64,000 nucleotides of DNA from Tridacna crocea (GCA_943736015.1 OX031056.1:71079277-71143276), one strand, 5' to 3'. Shown: positions 1 to 10,679, numbered from the stretch's first letter. Numbers and translations: made by a program. The notes: generated by a model not told the origin, from the letters alone.

Positions 1-95
1 TGGCCCATGTTGAGAACAGAGCAAATGATATGTCTGAGAGAACGCCATTACTTGTCGATTCATCAATTCCTTCATACATGGGAAGAAAATCTTAA
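1..95 (+). CDS. 3' end of a Toll-like receptor paralogue (partial)
   Basis: Codons run in frame from position 3 to the TAA at 93-95 and give 30 residues ending SYMGRKS. The stretch NDMSERTPLLV matches the C-terminus of the TLR downstream (GNISERRPLLV at 6532-6564), so this is read as the cytoplasmic tail, after the TIR domain, of a second TLR on the same strand. The rest lies left of the window. Its tail runs 11 residues past the shared LLV, whereas the downstream copy stops after two more residues inside a transposon. The match is short but ungapped over 11 positions with few differences. It is too short to say whether the upstream copy is intact. Confidence 0.6.
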   Translation, partial: AHVENRANDMSERTPLLVDSSIPSYMGRKS

Positions 96-160
96 TATTA
101 ATTTAAGATGACGTATGAACTGGCAGCTCGTGTTTGATCCTCGTATCAGCCAGTGAACGC

Positions 161-579
161 ATTCGGCATACCTCGGGTGATGGGAGACATCAGATCTCCT
201 GGTTGAATCTGGTGGATTGATATGCAGCAGATCGGTACATTCATCGCCCGGAAATACGTCGGTTTGCCGTTATGAAAATTGTAAGGCACCTCTTACAAAA
301 GAAAACTTGAGTTTCAATTTTCTATCTAAATCTTTCTAACTATATTTTAGTTGACAAACAGTTCGTTCATTTATTTTTTGATGTGAATTATAAATTCAGA
401 TTGAAGTTCTCACCGACAAATAGAGGTGATTAAATTCAACGAGGTTGATTATGTCGTTGCTAAACGACTGGCATTGGTGTGCCATGTATAAGATCACGTG
501 ATTCGCAATTCAAATGGAAACCACCGTTATACGGACGAGGTAAGATGTTGGTACGGAATCGGCTGAGTTGTGACGAGTG
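161..579 (+). repeat. Dispersed repeat family J, copy 1
   Basis: Shares its start (CATACCTCGGGTGAT) and its end (GAGTTGTGACGAGTG), with collinear blocks between them, with 57719-58133. The length is about 419 bp against 415. No coding content is seen. The class is unknown; the ends resemble each other weakly in inverted orientation (ACCTCG, near 170 and 540). Confidence 0.55.
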
Positions 580-610
580 CCAGTGGACGATTACGGAAGA
601 TACAATGGTT

Positions 611-858
611 ACGTGCAAAAGGGGCATTCGAAAATTTGCGTAAAATGTCGTCTCGGATCAGCTTGCGCAGTCCGCGCAGGCTTATCCGAGACGGCACTTC
701 ACGACTACATTATATTTTGCGCTAGAGTAGACCTGTGAAAAACAGAAAATTGTATAAAAATGGGAAGTGTCGTTTCGAATTAGTGTGTGCGGAATGCGCA
801 TGATCCGAGAGGACACTTTTCGCAAATGTCCGAATGTCTATTTTCGCGTGTTGCAAGC
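611..858. mobile_element. Family F snapback element, copy 1
   Basis: Diverged copy of the element at 55113-55373. The outer arms read toward GCATTCG on the left and TTTTCGCGTGTTGCAAG on the right. A GC-rich inner hairpin (CTTGCGCAGTCCGCGCAGG) lies near 662-680. Confidence 0.6.
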
Positions 859-895
859 CAGTTAAATTACAGTTTGTACTCGCCGATCAACTGTA

Positions 896-1035
896 TGAAT
901 AATCGAGTAATGGTATGTGCAAAAGGGAGATATCAAAGCACCTGCAAAAAGAAGGGACTTAGTAGGTCAGCCTAAGCAATCCGCACAGGCTGACCTGGGT
1001 CGAACCTTTTTGCTATTGTGAACTTTTCTGAATGA
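896..1035. mobile_element. Family H snapback fragment
   Basis: Carries the family H hairpin AGGTCAGCCTAAGCA / CACAGGCTGACCT at about 964-998, followed by the family text 'TTTTTGCTATTG'. The outer part is degraded. Confidence 0.4.
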
Positions 1036-1207
1036 CACACCGCTGTTACTACCTTATAAGTTAGACCTTGTCAGACAAACTGGCTTTTATAGATACATAA
1101 CTAAGTAATGACAAGCGTGCTAAACGGTTCACGGAGATGCATAAAACTTCCTCAGTTTCTATTGAAGAATGTTTTATGCTTGATGTTATGGGCCATACAT
1201 TTTTTTA

Positions 1208-1500
1208 TTTGCTCCCGGTTTTGTAGCAAATATATATTAGCTATAGGATATATTTATAAGTCGATATTTGTATTTTACATCATTGTCATAATGGCGCGTG
1301 AAGTTCGTTTTTCACACAACGGGTTCTTTGACAAATACCACTTCAGCGTTCTCGACGCTTTGATTTTTTTTTTGCTGCCGGTTTTGTGGCAAATATATAT
1401 TAGCATTATGTCTAAGTCGATATTTGTGCATATAATACTAGAAAATTGTAGGGCTTATTTCACATAATTGTCATAATGGCGTGTCAAAGTCGCTTTTTTT
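1208..1500 (+). repeat. Direct duplication of a ~110-130 bp unit
   Basis: Two units begin TTTGCTCCCGGTTTTGT (1208) and TTTGCTGCCGGTTTTGT (1371). Each continues through CAAATATATATTAGC, AAGTCGATATTTGT and ATTGTCATAATGGCG. Between them, at 1329-1364, is a family K end (GACAAATACCACTTCAGCG). Confidence 0.6.
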
Positions 1501-2074
1501 TACGTGTTTCCAGCTGTTTTAAGGATTTTTTGAAAGTTTAAGGGATGCAATACAATCTGTAGCTCTCTTTAGAGTCAATGACTAGCCTTAAAGAGTCGTA
1601 AATGACAATGGGCAAAAGATAAGATAAAAACACTGCCTTTCTTGAAAGCGTCATCTTCAGTTCCCTCGCGGTACTTTGAGTAGTTTCATCTACGTATCTG
1701 TACGTAGGCCATTCGGCAGACAAAACTTAATTCGTATACAAGATTATGAACCACTGGTTCCGTATTAGTAACATACCGGAACCTTTGGCCAATAACTTGG
1801 CATGCTACAGATCATTCAAAAATTCTTATGAAACCATTTTCTTTGTCAAATACGGTGAAACTCTTCAAGTTAATCCTTATATTATAAAATGGCCTACAAC
1901 ACGCGAAATGGGCCATTCGGATATTTTCGTACAGTATCGTTTCCGATCAGCCTACATTCGGACGGTTCGTTGTTGGACAAACCGGGTGTTATGGATCGAT
2001 GTTATACAATGCTTTGCTTGATATAATTAACAAGAGTTACATCTATTCTCCTTTTATCAAAGTGCCGCACATTT
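1501..2074. other. No gene or repeat recognised
   Basis: AT-rich sequence with only short reading frames. No family match was seen. Confidence 0.4.
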
Positions 2075-2670
2075 ACTTGTATGTCAGTTTCATATCGAGA
2101 ATGCCATTTACGAGTATGTCAGTTTCTTATGGACAATGTCATTCATGTCTACGTCAGTTATATATGAAGAATGCCATTAACGTTTATGTCATTTTCCTAT
2201 GGAGACTGTCATTTATGTGTATATTCGTTTCTTATGGAAAATGTAATTTACATGTATGTCAGTTCCTTATGGAGAATGTCATTTACGTGTATGTCAGTTC
2301 CTTAGGGAAAACGTCATTTTCATGTATGTCAATCTCTTATGGAGAATGTCAGTTCCGTGTATGTCAGTTCTAATGGAAAATGTTATTTACGTGTATGTCA
2401 ACTTCTTATGGAAAATGTCATTCATCCGTATGTCAGTTTTTAATGAAGAATGTCATTTACGTGTATCTCAGTTTCTTATGGAGAATGTCATTCATGCTTA
2501 CATCAGTTTTATATGGAGAATGTCATATATGTGTATTTCAGTTTCTTATTGAGAATGTCATTTACGTGTTTGTCTGTTTTTATGGAAAATGTCATTTACG
2601 AATTTCAGTTTCTGTTTTACGTCAGTTTCTGTGAGAATGACATTCACGTGTACGTTAGTCTCTATTGAAT
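2075..2670 (+). repeat. 35-bp minisatellite, about 18 copies
   Basis: Tandem units on the pattern GTATGTCAGTTTCTTATGG + AGAATGTCATTTAC, with spacing of 34-36 bp from about 2079 to 2650. Copies differ by scattered substitutions and the array decays at its right end. All plus-strand reading frames here (repeats of the type ENVIYVYVSF) come from the repeat and are not taken as genes. Confidence 0.85.
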
Positions 2671-2857
2671 AATGTCTCTGTTATGATGTATATTATACCT
2701 TATTAAATATCATTAATAGTTTGAATATCATAATATTTGTTACCGGTTTTGTAGAAAGTATGTATTAACATACTTTTATGCCTTTGTTTATATTTCTACA
2801 TATTCTACGTGTAAATCGTAGGGCCCTAAAGGCCAAGTAGCGACCAAAACAAAATGC

Positions 2858-3029
2858 ATAGCAGCTATGCTCCATAAAAAAAGGAAGCTTAAAGCATCTG
2901 CGAAAAGAATCTACCCAGGTCAGCCTGCGTAGTCCACGCAAGCTGACCTTGGTCGAAACTTGTCGCTGTTGTTCAATTCCCTGTATGTCCAAGGACCACT
3001 CTACCTCATGATTAAATCTAGTTGTACGA
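2858..3029. mobile_element. Family H snapback element
   Basis: Central hairpin AGGTCAGCCTGCGTAG / CACGCAAGCTGACCT at 2918-2949. It is flanked by AGCTATGCTCC on the left and by GTATGTCCAAGGACCA and CTACCTCATGATT on the right, text shared with 15921-16075 and 40778-40935. Confidence 0.5.
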
Positions 3030-3175
3030 CGGACGACGGATACAGGGTTGTCCTAAAAGCTCCCCTTGAGCACGTTGTGCCCGAAGCATGAGGCGGACCG
3101 AAAAAAAAATCAATGTAAAGAACAAAAAAAGAGATCGAGTCAGCGAAAAATACAGAGGTAAAAAAGTAAACAGGT

Positions 3176-3404
3176 TTAACCCTTTACCCCATAAGGCATT
3201 TCTATGGTATCTCTACTTGACCCTAAATAACAGCAAGGATGAAGCAGTTACTTACGTGTATATGACACCTTTTGACAGCATAGAAAACATTGTGGCAAAA
3301 GGTGAAATTGCTCGTCACGAGCAATTTCACCTTTTGCCACAATGTTTTCCAAAGGCTCCAACAAGCAATGTGTAGAAATGAGTATCTATGGAGTAAAGGT
3401 TTAA
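3176..3404 (+). mobile_element. Family B TTAA element (reference copy)
   Basis: Starts TTAACCCTTTACCCC and ends GGAGTAAAGGTTTAA. TTAA at each end fits a piggyBac-type target duplication. The centre is a near-perfect palindrome, GGTGAAATTGCTCGT | ACGAGCAATTTCACC, at about 3301-3335, inside longer arms reading GAAAACATTGTGGCAAAA / TTTTGCCACAATGTTTTC. The element is 229 bp with no transposase. The outer arms match family A; the core and middle sequence differ. Confidence 0.8.
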
Positions 3405-3852
3405 TCAAATCTAATCCTATTCAAGGTCACGTTATGCAGATAGCATGGTAAAAAACACTTTCTTTTCATTGGATAAGGTTTGTTAACCTCGTCTCTTCCG
3501 GATTCTACAAATGACAACTACACACTCATCAATATCTTACGGATCAGGTATAAAATATGCTGCACTGGACATGTGTTTTATTGCCATTTTTACATGCAAA
3601 CAGACGTGCAAACGGTATGTACAAATCAGTTTAATTTAGATATTCCGATTTTTAAGAACTTTATACAAAAACGAAATTGATGCTAGTTTTAGTTCAATTA
3701 TATCTTCCCAAGTTGTCGATGCAATACAAGAAATGTCTCAGATTCAATGGGTAAAAGATCTTTAGATATCGTATCTAATGCAGTTTCAACATTTTGGCAA
3801 AATGGTTAATAGCCGTATGTGTTCTTGCAGTCTGAATTTACTAACGTACAGC
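3405..3852. other. No gene recognised
   Basis: AT-rich intergenic sequence between two TTAA elements. The longest frame (66 residues, plus strand) has no recognisable feature. Confidence 0.4.
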
Positions 3853-4000
3853 TTAATTCTAAGGCTGCTAAGCTCGACCCACTGACCTTTTGCGGACAAT
3901 GTAGATCAAGATCAGACTGCACAGAACGTGCAGTCTGATCTTTGATCTACAATGTCCGATGAAAAGATATTTTTCTCTGAAAAAAACTCTTTTTTTTTTG
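3853..4000 (+). mobile_element. Family C TTAA snapback element
   Basis: Left end TTAATTCTAAGGCTGCTAAG. The hairpin at 3895-3955 has arms ATCAAGATCAGACTGCAC and GTGCAGTCTGATCTTTGAT around CAGAAC. Right flank CCGATGAAAAGATATTTTT is shared with 53053-53235 and 19912-20072. The right boundary is uncertain. Confidence 0.65.
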
Positions 4001-4418
4001 CAACAGCAATGTTCGGTGTTTGGCTGTCATCTTACTGTAGTTTAAACATATTTATTTACATGAAATGAGAAACAAGTTCTTACAACTAATACTAATCTCT
4101 CTCGATTCTGCTTCCTGGGAACTGCACCAGTACTCGTGTCGAATGTGTGGGCCAACTATTTGTAGTAATGGCATAAAATAGTTAAATGGCATTTTTAAGC
4201 TCAATTTAAATAAATCAGAAAATCGAAAGAGGTTAGGTTTTTTTCCAACGAAAGGTCCATATTTTGTAATAAAAAATCCTTCCAATTTGTTTTGGAAAGT
4301 TTGGCCTTTTTTGTCACGCTAGAATGTCAAAACACCGAATGACCTATTTCATTACAAAATTCTACAGGTTTTGACCTTCATCGCGAAGAAGAAGTTGGAT
4401 TGTGGACCTTAGCAGAAA
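4001..4418. other. Upstream region of the TLR gene
   Basis: No repeat family was recognised. A polypyrimidine-poor AG (TTCTACAG, ending at 4367) could be a 3' splice site for a 5'-UTR exon starting at 4368. No TATA box was identified. An in-frame TAG at 4410-4412 precedes the chosen ATG. Confidence 0.3.
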
Positions 4419-6573
4419 ATGGATTTTGTCAATCATAGAACTACCACTAACTTTGTATGTGGATGGGTATCTGTTTGCACTCTCTTATCTGTCCTCTTAT
4501 TGACACTGGGACATGAGCACTTCACAGGACATTACCAGGGACTTTGTGAGTGCTCTTTTAAACAGAATACTTCCATCTTGAGTCTCAAATGTGACAAGAA
4601 TGCATCAAGTCAGGAAGTGTCACAATGTTTTCATAAATACAGAACAGCAGAGACACTTTTGTTCACAGATAGCTTTCTGACAAGCATACCAACTCAGATA
4701 AGCACTCTCAAAAATCTGTACCATCTCGATATGTCTCGCAATAAACTCGTTGCTATGGACTTGAAACCTTTAGAAGGAGTTTGTGGCAAACTGAAGACAC
4801 TTATTCTAGATGAAAACAGCATACAGGTATTGTTTAAAGGCTCGATGGATTGCTTAACTTCTTTAAAAAAGTTTCATATCGTTAACAATTCTGTGTCGAT
4901 CATAGAAAATGGAACATTTAGTGACAATTTGAAGTTGCTGGAGTATGTATATTTGATGCACAACTCCCTGACATCAATAGATGTAAGTTCTGTTTTTCTT
5001 CCAAACTTGTTCACCAACAACCACCGAGTAATTGTGAACGCATCATGTAACAGTATCAGTATTTTCACCAATTCCATCAATGCGAGTATACAGCAAATGC
5101 ATCGTGAGTATTCTCTCGGCGTGTGGCTTACTCACAATAATATCACCAGATTTGACATTCAATATTATTTCAAGCTTTTCAACATTACACGCGTAACACA
5201 GGCTTTTCTGCTGTGGAACTCCGGGTTTGATTTACGCTTTAACCCTTTCGTGTGCGACTGTAGTATGGAGCCATTTGCAGAAATATTGCGCTTTTGTAGG
5301 CCAATTATGGATCCAGACAACTGGCTTTTTTCTATCACGTGTGCTGAGCCAAACAGTTTGTCCGGCAAATTGATCTATACAATTGAGCCTAACCAGTTTA
5401 ATTGCTCAATCAGTGACAAATGTCCAAGAGGTTGTTCTTGTGTAGAAACAGTTAAACTACAACTTATAACGGTTCGTTGCAACAGCAGCTACGTTTCATC
5501 AACACTGCCAGATGAAGTGCCCGGCCTTAATGATATCTGTATCAACATTAAAAGTGGTACACTAACGAAACTTACCAGAAGACAATACCTTAAAAATACT
5601 ACTACTCTAGACGTGTCTGGTTGTGCCGTGGATACCATTTCTACAGATTTTCTGAAACAAATCTCTCGCATTGACACTGTACATCTTCATGATAATGCAT
5701 TAAGTAGAATGCCAAGAGAAATTGAACAAGTCAAGTTTATTGGCTTAAAAACACTCACTTTGCATGGCAATCCATTCTCGTGTGATTGTCATTCGGTTTG
5801 GTTCAAGAAATGGTTGATCATACACAAAGGTTACATTCCCGATATTGATAGAGTTCTTTGCTCCGGCGGCCCTGGAAAGGGACACCCTATTATAGACGTG
5901 AAAGATTCAGACTTCGAGTGCTTGCACCCAATAACAACCAAAGAACTATTGATCATTATTTCTTCTGTTGTTTTTCTTTTGATAGTGATATTCATCGTAT
6001 TACATCGTAATAGAACATTCGTTCAAGTCCTTTTGATAGCCTACTGCAACATTCACTGCTTTCGTAGAAAGGCCGTCGAAAAGTTCCCCTTCGACGTGTT
6101 CATCTCTCACAGCAGTAAGGATGACGATTGGGTTATTGAAACACTCATAAAGAATCTGGAAAGTCAGGTACCACCATACAAAGTTTTTTTTCGACGAGAG
6201 AGACTTTCTCCCTGGAAAAACAATCGTAGACAACGTTATTAGAGCAATTAAATCCAGCAGAACAACTTTGCTTGTGCTTACAAATAACTTTCTTCGGAGT
6301 GACTGGTGCATGTTGGAATTCAAACAGGCATATCTTAAGTTACTGAAAGACGATGATATTAATTTTATTGTCATTGTTATGGAAGACCTTGACGATGCTT
6401 TGATTGGACAAGAACTGAAATTTTATTTGAAGACTAATGTTTATATAAAGCGCTACGACAAGTATTTCTGGCCAAAATTGTTGCAAGCGTTACCACTGGC
6501 CAAGAAGTCTTCAGACGGCGATCAAGATGCAGGAAATATATCAGAGAGACGTCCCTTACTTGTTAACCATTAG
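4419..6573 (+). CDS. Toll-like receptor, intronless, TIR domain split by a one-base frame change
   Basis: Likely a pattern-recognition or cytokine-type receptor signalling through a TIR adaptor. The first frame (4419-6242, 607 codons) begins at an ATG three codons after an in-frame TAG. In order it shows a hydrophobic signal anchor (about 13-30), degenerate LRRs (80-250), a first LRR-CT (NPFVCDC at 275-281), an LRR-NT (CPRGCSC at 335-341), LRRs (380-450), a second LRR-CT (NPFSCDC at 451-457) and one transmembrane helix (508-528). The TIR starts at FPFDVFISHSSKDD (556-569, box 1). Two LRR-CT modules mark the protostome multi-cysteine type. At the T8 run 6184-6191 the frame shifts by one. From 6193 to 6573 the other frame continues the same TIR: RDFLPGK (box 2), then DWCMLEFKQAY, then the FW of box 3. 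This could be an inactivating indel, an allele or a consensus error. The last two residues and stop lie in a transposon end. Confidence 0.88.
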
Positions 6574-6737
6574 GCTTCTAAGTGCGACTCTAGGATCATC
6601 TGCGGACAGTGTAGATCAAGATCAGACTGCACAAAACGTGGATCTACACTTTCTGATAGGAAGGTTTTCCCCCCAATACTTTTGAAATAGCAAACTTAAG
6701 GATTTTACCATCGGCTTGAATGTTCCATTTCACTTAA
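6563..6737 (+). mobile_element. Family C TTAA element abutting the TLR stop codon
   Basis: Starts TTAACCATTAGGCTTCTAAG, very close to the family C end (TTAACCCTTAGGCTGCTAAG). The hairpin arm GTAGATCAAGATCAGACTGC is at about 6611. The right part, GGATTTTACCATCGGCTTG, recurs at 20041 in another copy. Its left TTAA (6563-6566) lies inside the TLR reading frame. Its right TTAA (6734-6737) is also the left TTAA of the next element. Confidence 0.7.
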
Positions 6738-6964
6738 CCCTTTACCACATAGTGACGACTTCTAACGACCCTGGAAAAGAAGCCCTATGAAAAAACTGTG
6801 AGAAAAGGAGAAAATGCTGGTAACCAGCATTTTCTCCTTTTCCCACAGTGTTTTCTACCCTATCAAAGAAAATTTTCACTGTTTGAGCCATAGTGAAATA
6901 GTCGTCTGAAAAAATGCTTTCAATTTGGACGAGGCTAAAATTTTGTCATCTGGTAAAGGGTTAA
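6734..6964 (+). mobile_element. Family A TTAA element
   Basis: TTAACCCTTTACCACATAG on the left and CTGGTAAAGGGTTAA on the right, 231 bp. The palindromic core at 6810-6845 reads GAGAAAATGCTGGTAACC / AGCATTTTCTCC. It shares its left TTAA with the family C copy before it. Confidence 0.85.
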
Positions 6965-7291
6965 AGACAGCTTTGTTCCAGATACCTTACGACCAAGTTT
7001 GTGTAGGTATCGGTTGAAGGAATATCTACGGTCATAGAAGTAGCGTCCATAAAATGGTCAGATTCAAGATTTTTATCCGGTGAGGGAGGGGGGAATGTTT
7101 CCCGAAAATGGAATCAAAATAAATAATAAATGTATGAAATTCCGGTAAACGCTGCTTCTTTCTCTAATCAATAATCTCCAGTTGATTTATGTACTGTTTT
7201 ATGATGATGCTATGCTTGTAACAAAACTACAATACTTGAACTTTGAATAAATATAGTGATTTATAACATCATTTTTGTTTACACAAAACCA
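6965..7291. other. Possible 3' region of the TLR gene
   Basis: No repeat recognised. AATAAA-type poly(A) signals lie at 7118-7123, 7125-7130 and 7246-7251, the first such signals noticed on the plus strand after the TLR stop. If used, the two elements at 6563-6964 would form part of the 3' UTR. Confidence 0.3.
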
Positions 7292-7489
7292 GGGCCCGTA
7301 TGCACCAACCCTTCTTGAAAATATTCTTAGTCTTATTCTCCAAGGTTTTCTAAATTTGTAAGTAACACAACTTCTGATTGGCTAAACCAAATGGTTCAGC
7401 CAATCAGAAGTAGTTTTACTTACAAATGTAGAAAATTCTGGAGAACAAGAGAACAACATTCTTAAGTATGGTTGGTGAATACCGGCCCA
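7292..7489. mobile_element. Family E palindromic element (reference copy)
   Basis: Outer arms GGGCCCGTATGCACCAACC and GGTTGGTGAATACCGGCCC. The inner palindrome at 7372-7410 is CTTCTGATTGGCTAAACC | GGTTCAGCCAATCAGAAG, with CCAAT on each strand. About 198 bp with no coding content. Confidence 0.7.
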
Positions 7490-7950
7490 GCTGTAGACTA
7501 TATGCTGAGAAATACGGACAGTTCACAAGAATATATGCAGAGTGGTTGCTTTGCCTAGTTGTTGGTGCTTGTTATTGATAAAAAGCCTGATATTTGGGAT
7601 ATTCATAAATGCCTTGGTCTCCCCACACTGTAAATTTAATGTGCTTGGTATGCAAGGTGTCTTAAGGACATACTTTCTTGGGGATTGAGGAAAAAGTCTC
7701 TTGCAAAAGGATACCAGGTGAAGCAAAATCAACTGAATGAATTTGTTAAAAGTCATATATTGTCAGTGCATTGTCATTGAGAAAGGTAAAACAAAACTTA
7801 TCTGATGAAGGAATGTCAGCAACCAATCAAGCATAATGATTGCCAATTGTCACATTGTTAGCATCTTACTATCCATTTATAAACCATGTCGTGATAATAA
7901 TTGTCAATGCAGTACAATAACGACTAAAATTGGTTAAAACACAAAGGCAA
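7490..7950. other. No gene or repeat recognised
   Basis: Unassigned AT-rich sequence. The 77-residue minus-strand frame at 7523-7756 shows no domain. Confidence 0.4.
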
Positions 7951-8030
7951 ATCGTCGGTTTACTTCAAAAACCTCGTAACTACAGCTTGTAACAAGCTGT
8001 AATTACGAGGTTTTCGAAGTAATCCGACGA
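7951..8030. mobile_element. Family D 80-bp hairpin
   Basis: Near-perfect inverted repeat: ATCGTCGGTTTACTTC, then ACCTCGTAACTACAGCTTG, a very short loop, then the reverse complement ending TCCGACGA. Arms are about 38 bp with a few mismatches. There is no coding capacity. Confidence 0.75.
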
Positions 8031-8569
8031 AAAAAATTCCTCGACAAATAAAAGCACCACCATGCTATATATACAGAACAAACTGTCCTTAATAATGACC
8101 CAAAACTCAAGAAGGGTGCAATTCTTTAACGAATGAATTCCTGACTATTTTATAGGACAATGGGGTACCATACCAATAAACTTGTATATTAAGTATCTTT
8201 TATAAAAAGGGCGTCATTCCCTTTGTTATATTGTGCGTGAGTGTGGGATACAGATAAAAGTCCTATAGGACAAAAGCTCCAAAGGCCAAAAACCCTAAGG
8301 ACAAAAGCAGTATGTGTACATGTTTTTAACAGAAAATTTTGGGAAAACAACGCAATGATATTAATTGTAATGTATTGCTTTGTATTGTATTAGACCCCTC
8401 ACGGCGATGTTGTGGTTTATTTATTCTGACAATTTATGGATTAAATCGAGAAGCTAATACATCTAGTTATGCATATTTATTTATTTTTTTTTTAAATCTA
8501 AAATCAACATCAAAAGGTGTATTTACAGCCAATTTTATGTTGATTTATCTATTATAAACATAAAAACTG
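8031..8569. other. No gene recognised
   Basis: AT-rich. The sequence TCCTATAGGACAAAAG with repeated GGCCAAAA / GGACAAAAG around 8260-8300 is a short low-order repeat. Nothing else is supported. Confidence 0.35.
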
Positions 8570-8700
8570 TTTCAGTCGCGCAGTAACTCTTTTTCCTACT
8601 GTAGACAACGCAAAAAGCTTTTTTTTGTGGACAGTGTAGATCAAAATCAGACTGCACAAAACATACAGTCTGATCTCTGGTCTGCGCTTTTCCGACTCTT
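8570..8700. mobile_element. Family C snapback, diverged
   Basis: Arms GTAGATCAAAATCAGACTGC (8635) and CAGTCTGATCTCTGGTCTGC (8666). Outer ends could not be fixed. Confidence 0.55.
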
Positions 8701-8787
8701 TCATACCAATGAATACTTCAATGTTGAGCGACGGCAGTATACTTTTATTCGCTTTTGAAAATTGCTTGTAGAGGTAGCCATTTAATT

Positions 8788-9050
8788 GGAGTGCAACACG
8801 CGAAAAGGTGCATTCGGACATTTGCGTAAAGTGTCGTCCCGGATTAGCCTGCGCAGTCCGCGCAGGCAAATCCGAGACGGCACTTTACGACTACATTAGA
8901 TTTTGTGCCACAGTAGACTTGCGTAAAACAGAAAATCATATAAAATCGGAAAGTGTCGTTTGGGATTAGCCTGTGAGGACGGCACAGGCTGATCCGAGAC
9001 GACACTTTACGCAAATGTCCGAATGCACCTTTTCGCGTGTTGCAAGCCTT
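8788..9050. mobile_element. Family F snapback element, copy 2
   Basis: Left end GGAGTGCAACACGCGAAAAG, right end CTTTTCGCGTGTTGCAAGCC, so the outer arms are inverted. Two GC-rich inner hairpins: GATTAGCCTGCGCAGTCCGC at about 8843 and GATTAGCCTGTGAGGACGGC at about 8963. The left half is nearly identical to the copy at 55113. Confidence 0.8.
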
Positions 9051-9083
9051 ATGGTTTACTATACGGGCTGGTTCAGTGTTTTG

Positions 9084-9250
9084 CATCTTCGCGAGCCAAG
9101 TTTACGATCACCACGTGGATCTACCTTGGCTGATTGAGCCCGATTTCGAGATTCCTGGGATGCGCCTTCCTTTTCTGACCTAAATGCGTTGTCTGCGCAT
9201 GTCACATTCTTCGAAGATTCGACCTGTCTGCTATGACGCATCATCCATCG
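9084..9250 (+). mobile_element. Family L left end fused to a family M segment
   Basis: CATCTTCGCGAGCCAAG and GATTGAGCCCGATTTCGAG match the left ends at 16571 and 41597. After about 9180 the sequence turns into family M (TTGTCTGCGCATGTCA, TTCTTCGAAGATTCGAC), as in 62715-62837 but inverted. It looks like a rearranged join. Confidence 0.55.
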
Positions 9251-9267
9251 CAAACATATGGGAAGAG

Positions 9268-9690
9268 TAGGATTTATTTTATGCCTATCTCATGCTTTCC
9301 GGTAGAACATCGAGAAATAGCAGTGAAAATATATTTCGATATTACGCGGGTGCGACCAGTGAAAATACCGTTTATGTTCTTGTTGCCTAGGTAAATTGCG
9401 CGTGCCTCACAATCAGATGGGAATATGACGTCATTTACCTTACATTTCTAGCGCTTGACGTAATATTGTAATGCGTTGCTATGCGGGAGGGGTACGCCGC
9501 GGGGAATAACGGAAAAGAACTGAACTGGATTTTGATAAACTTCCTCCCAGAAAGGGTTAAAAGCATGAAATAAATACAATATTTGGTTTTTTTTTTTTCG
9601 GTGAAACATCGAAATTTATTTCATCGAGTAAACACCATCGGTAATATTTTCACGAGTGGATGCGCAGAGCAAAACAAACTAAATCAGACC
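9268..9690 (+). mobile_element. Family G element (reference copy)
   Basis: Begins near TTTATTTTATGCC / CATGCTTTCCGGTAG. It continues through CGATATTACGCGGGTGCGAC, CCTAGGTAAATTGCGCGTG, AAATATGACGTCATTTACC-like text, CGCTTGACGTAATATTG and GGGTACGCCGCGGGG, and ends in the block ATCGAAATTTATTTCATCG to ATTTTCACGAGTGGATGC. Copies lie at 10797 (left part), 32655 and 38150 (inverted). No open frame. Confidence 0.65.
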
Positions 9691-9937
9691 GTATGGGTTT
9701 CAATATCATTGACTGTCACAAAAATAGATTTCGTTAGGTTTATTAGCACTTGATTTGGTTTAATGACCGAGACTAATGATACAGCAGAGGAGAGTGTATA
9801 AGAAGATCTGACTGCATATAATTATGTGTTGGCTGATCTTGATTTATACTCTAAATTCTATACATCTGTGGTCACGAGCGTTCGAAAAAAATTACAGTCT
9901 GCCATAATTCGCATTAAAATGATGATGACAAATAGCA

Positions 9938-10545
9938 ATCATCACCATCATCATCATCTTCTTCTTCTTCTTCTTCTTCTTCTTCTTCTTCTTCGTCGTC
10001 GTCGACGTCGTCGTCGTCGTCGTCGTCGTCATAACCATCATCATCATCTTCCTCCTCTTCTTATCATCATCATCATCATCAGCCTCATCATCATCATTAC
10101 CATCATCATCATCATCATCATCAAATAATAATAATAATGATAATGATAACAACAATATTGACAACAATAATAATAACCATGTTCATCATCATCATCACGT
10201 TTATCATCATCATCATCATCATCATCATCAAATAATAATAATAATAATGATAATAGAAATAATGATAACAATAATATTGACAACAATAATAATAACCATT
10301 TTCATCTTTATCATCATCACGATCATCATCATCATCATCACTATCATCAAATAATAATAATAATGATAATGATAACAACTATATTGACAACAATAATAAT
10401 AACCATTTTCATCTTTATCATCATCACGACCATCATCATCACGATTATCATCATCATCATCATCAAATAATACAAATAAAAATAGTAATAATTATAATAA
10501 TCGTAGTGGCCACGATGATAACGATTATAATAATAAACAAAGACA
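9938..10545. repeat. Compound trinucleotide microsatellite
   Basis: Successive runs of CAT/ATC, CTT, CGT, again CAT, then AAT with ACAATATTGACAACAATAAT blocks repeated three times (about 10150, 10272 and 10382). Frames of poly-His, Leu, Arg, Asp or Met on both strands are artefacts of the repeat. Confidence 0.95.
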
Positions 10546-10679
10546 CATTTGTTTAGAATTTCATTTGAGATTTAATTCACAGAATTTGCAATATAAAGTC
10601 AGTTTTCTAGCATTTTGATATGTTAAAAGGTCAGTTAAGTTATAACTATTACAAAAATTTCGATCAATCGTGCAGGCAC

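Noticed and set aside
2256-2634. Plus-strand frames of about 100 residues with repeated ENVIYVY / FLWRMSF units
   Set aside because: Direct product of the 35-bp minisatellite; three frames are open at once, which a 35-bp period without stops allows.
9826-10378. Poly-His, poly-Arg, poly-Asp and poly-Met reading frames
   Set aside because: Compound trinucleotide microsatellite, open on both strands.
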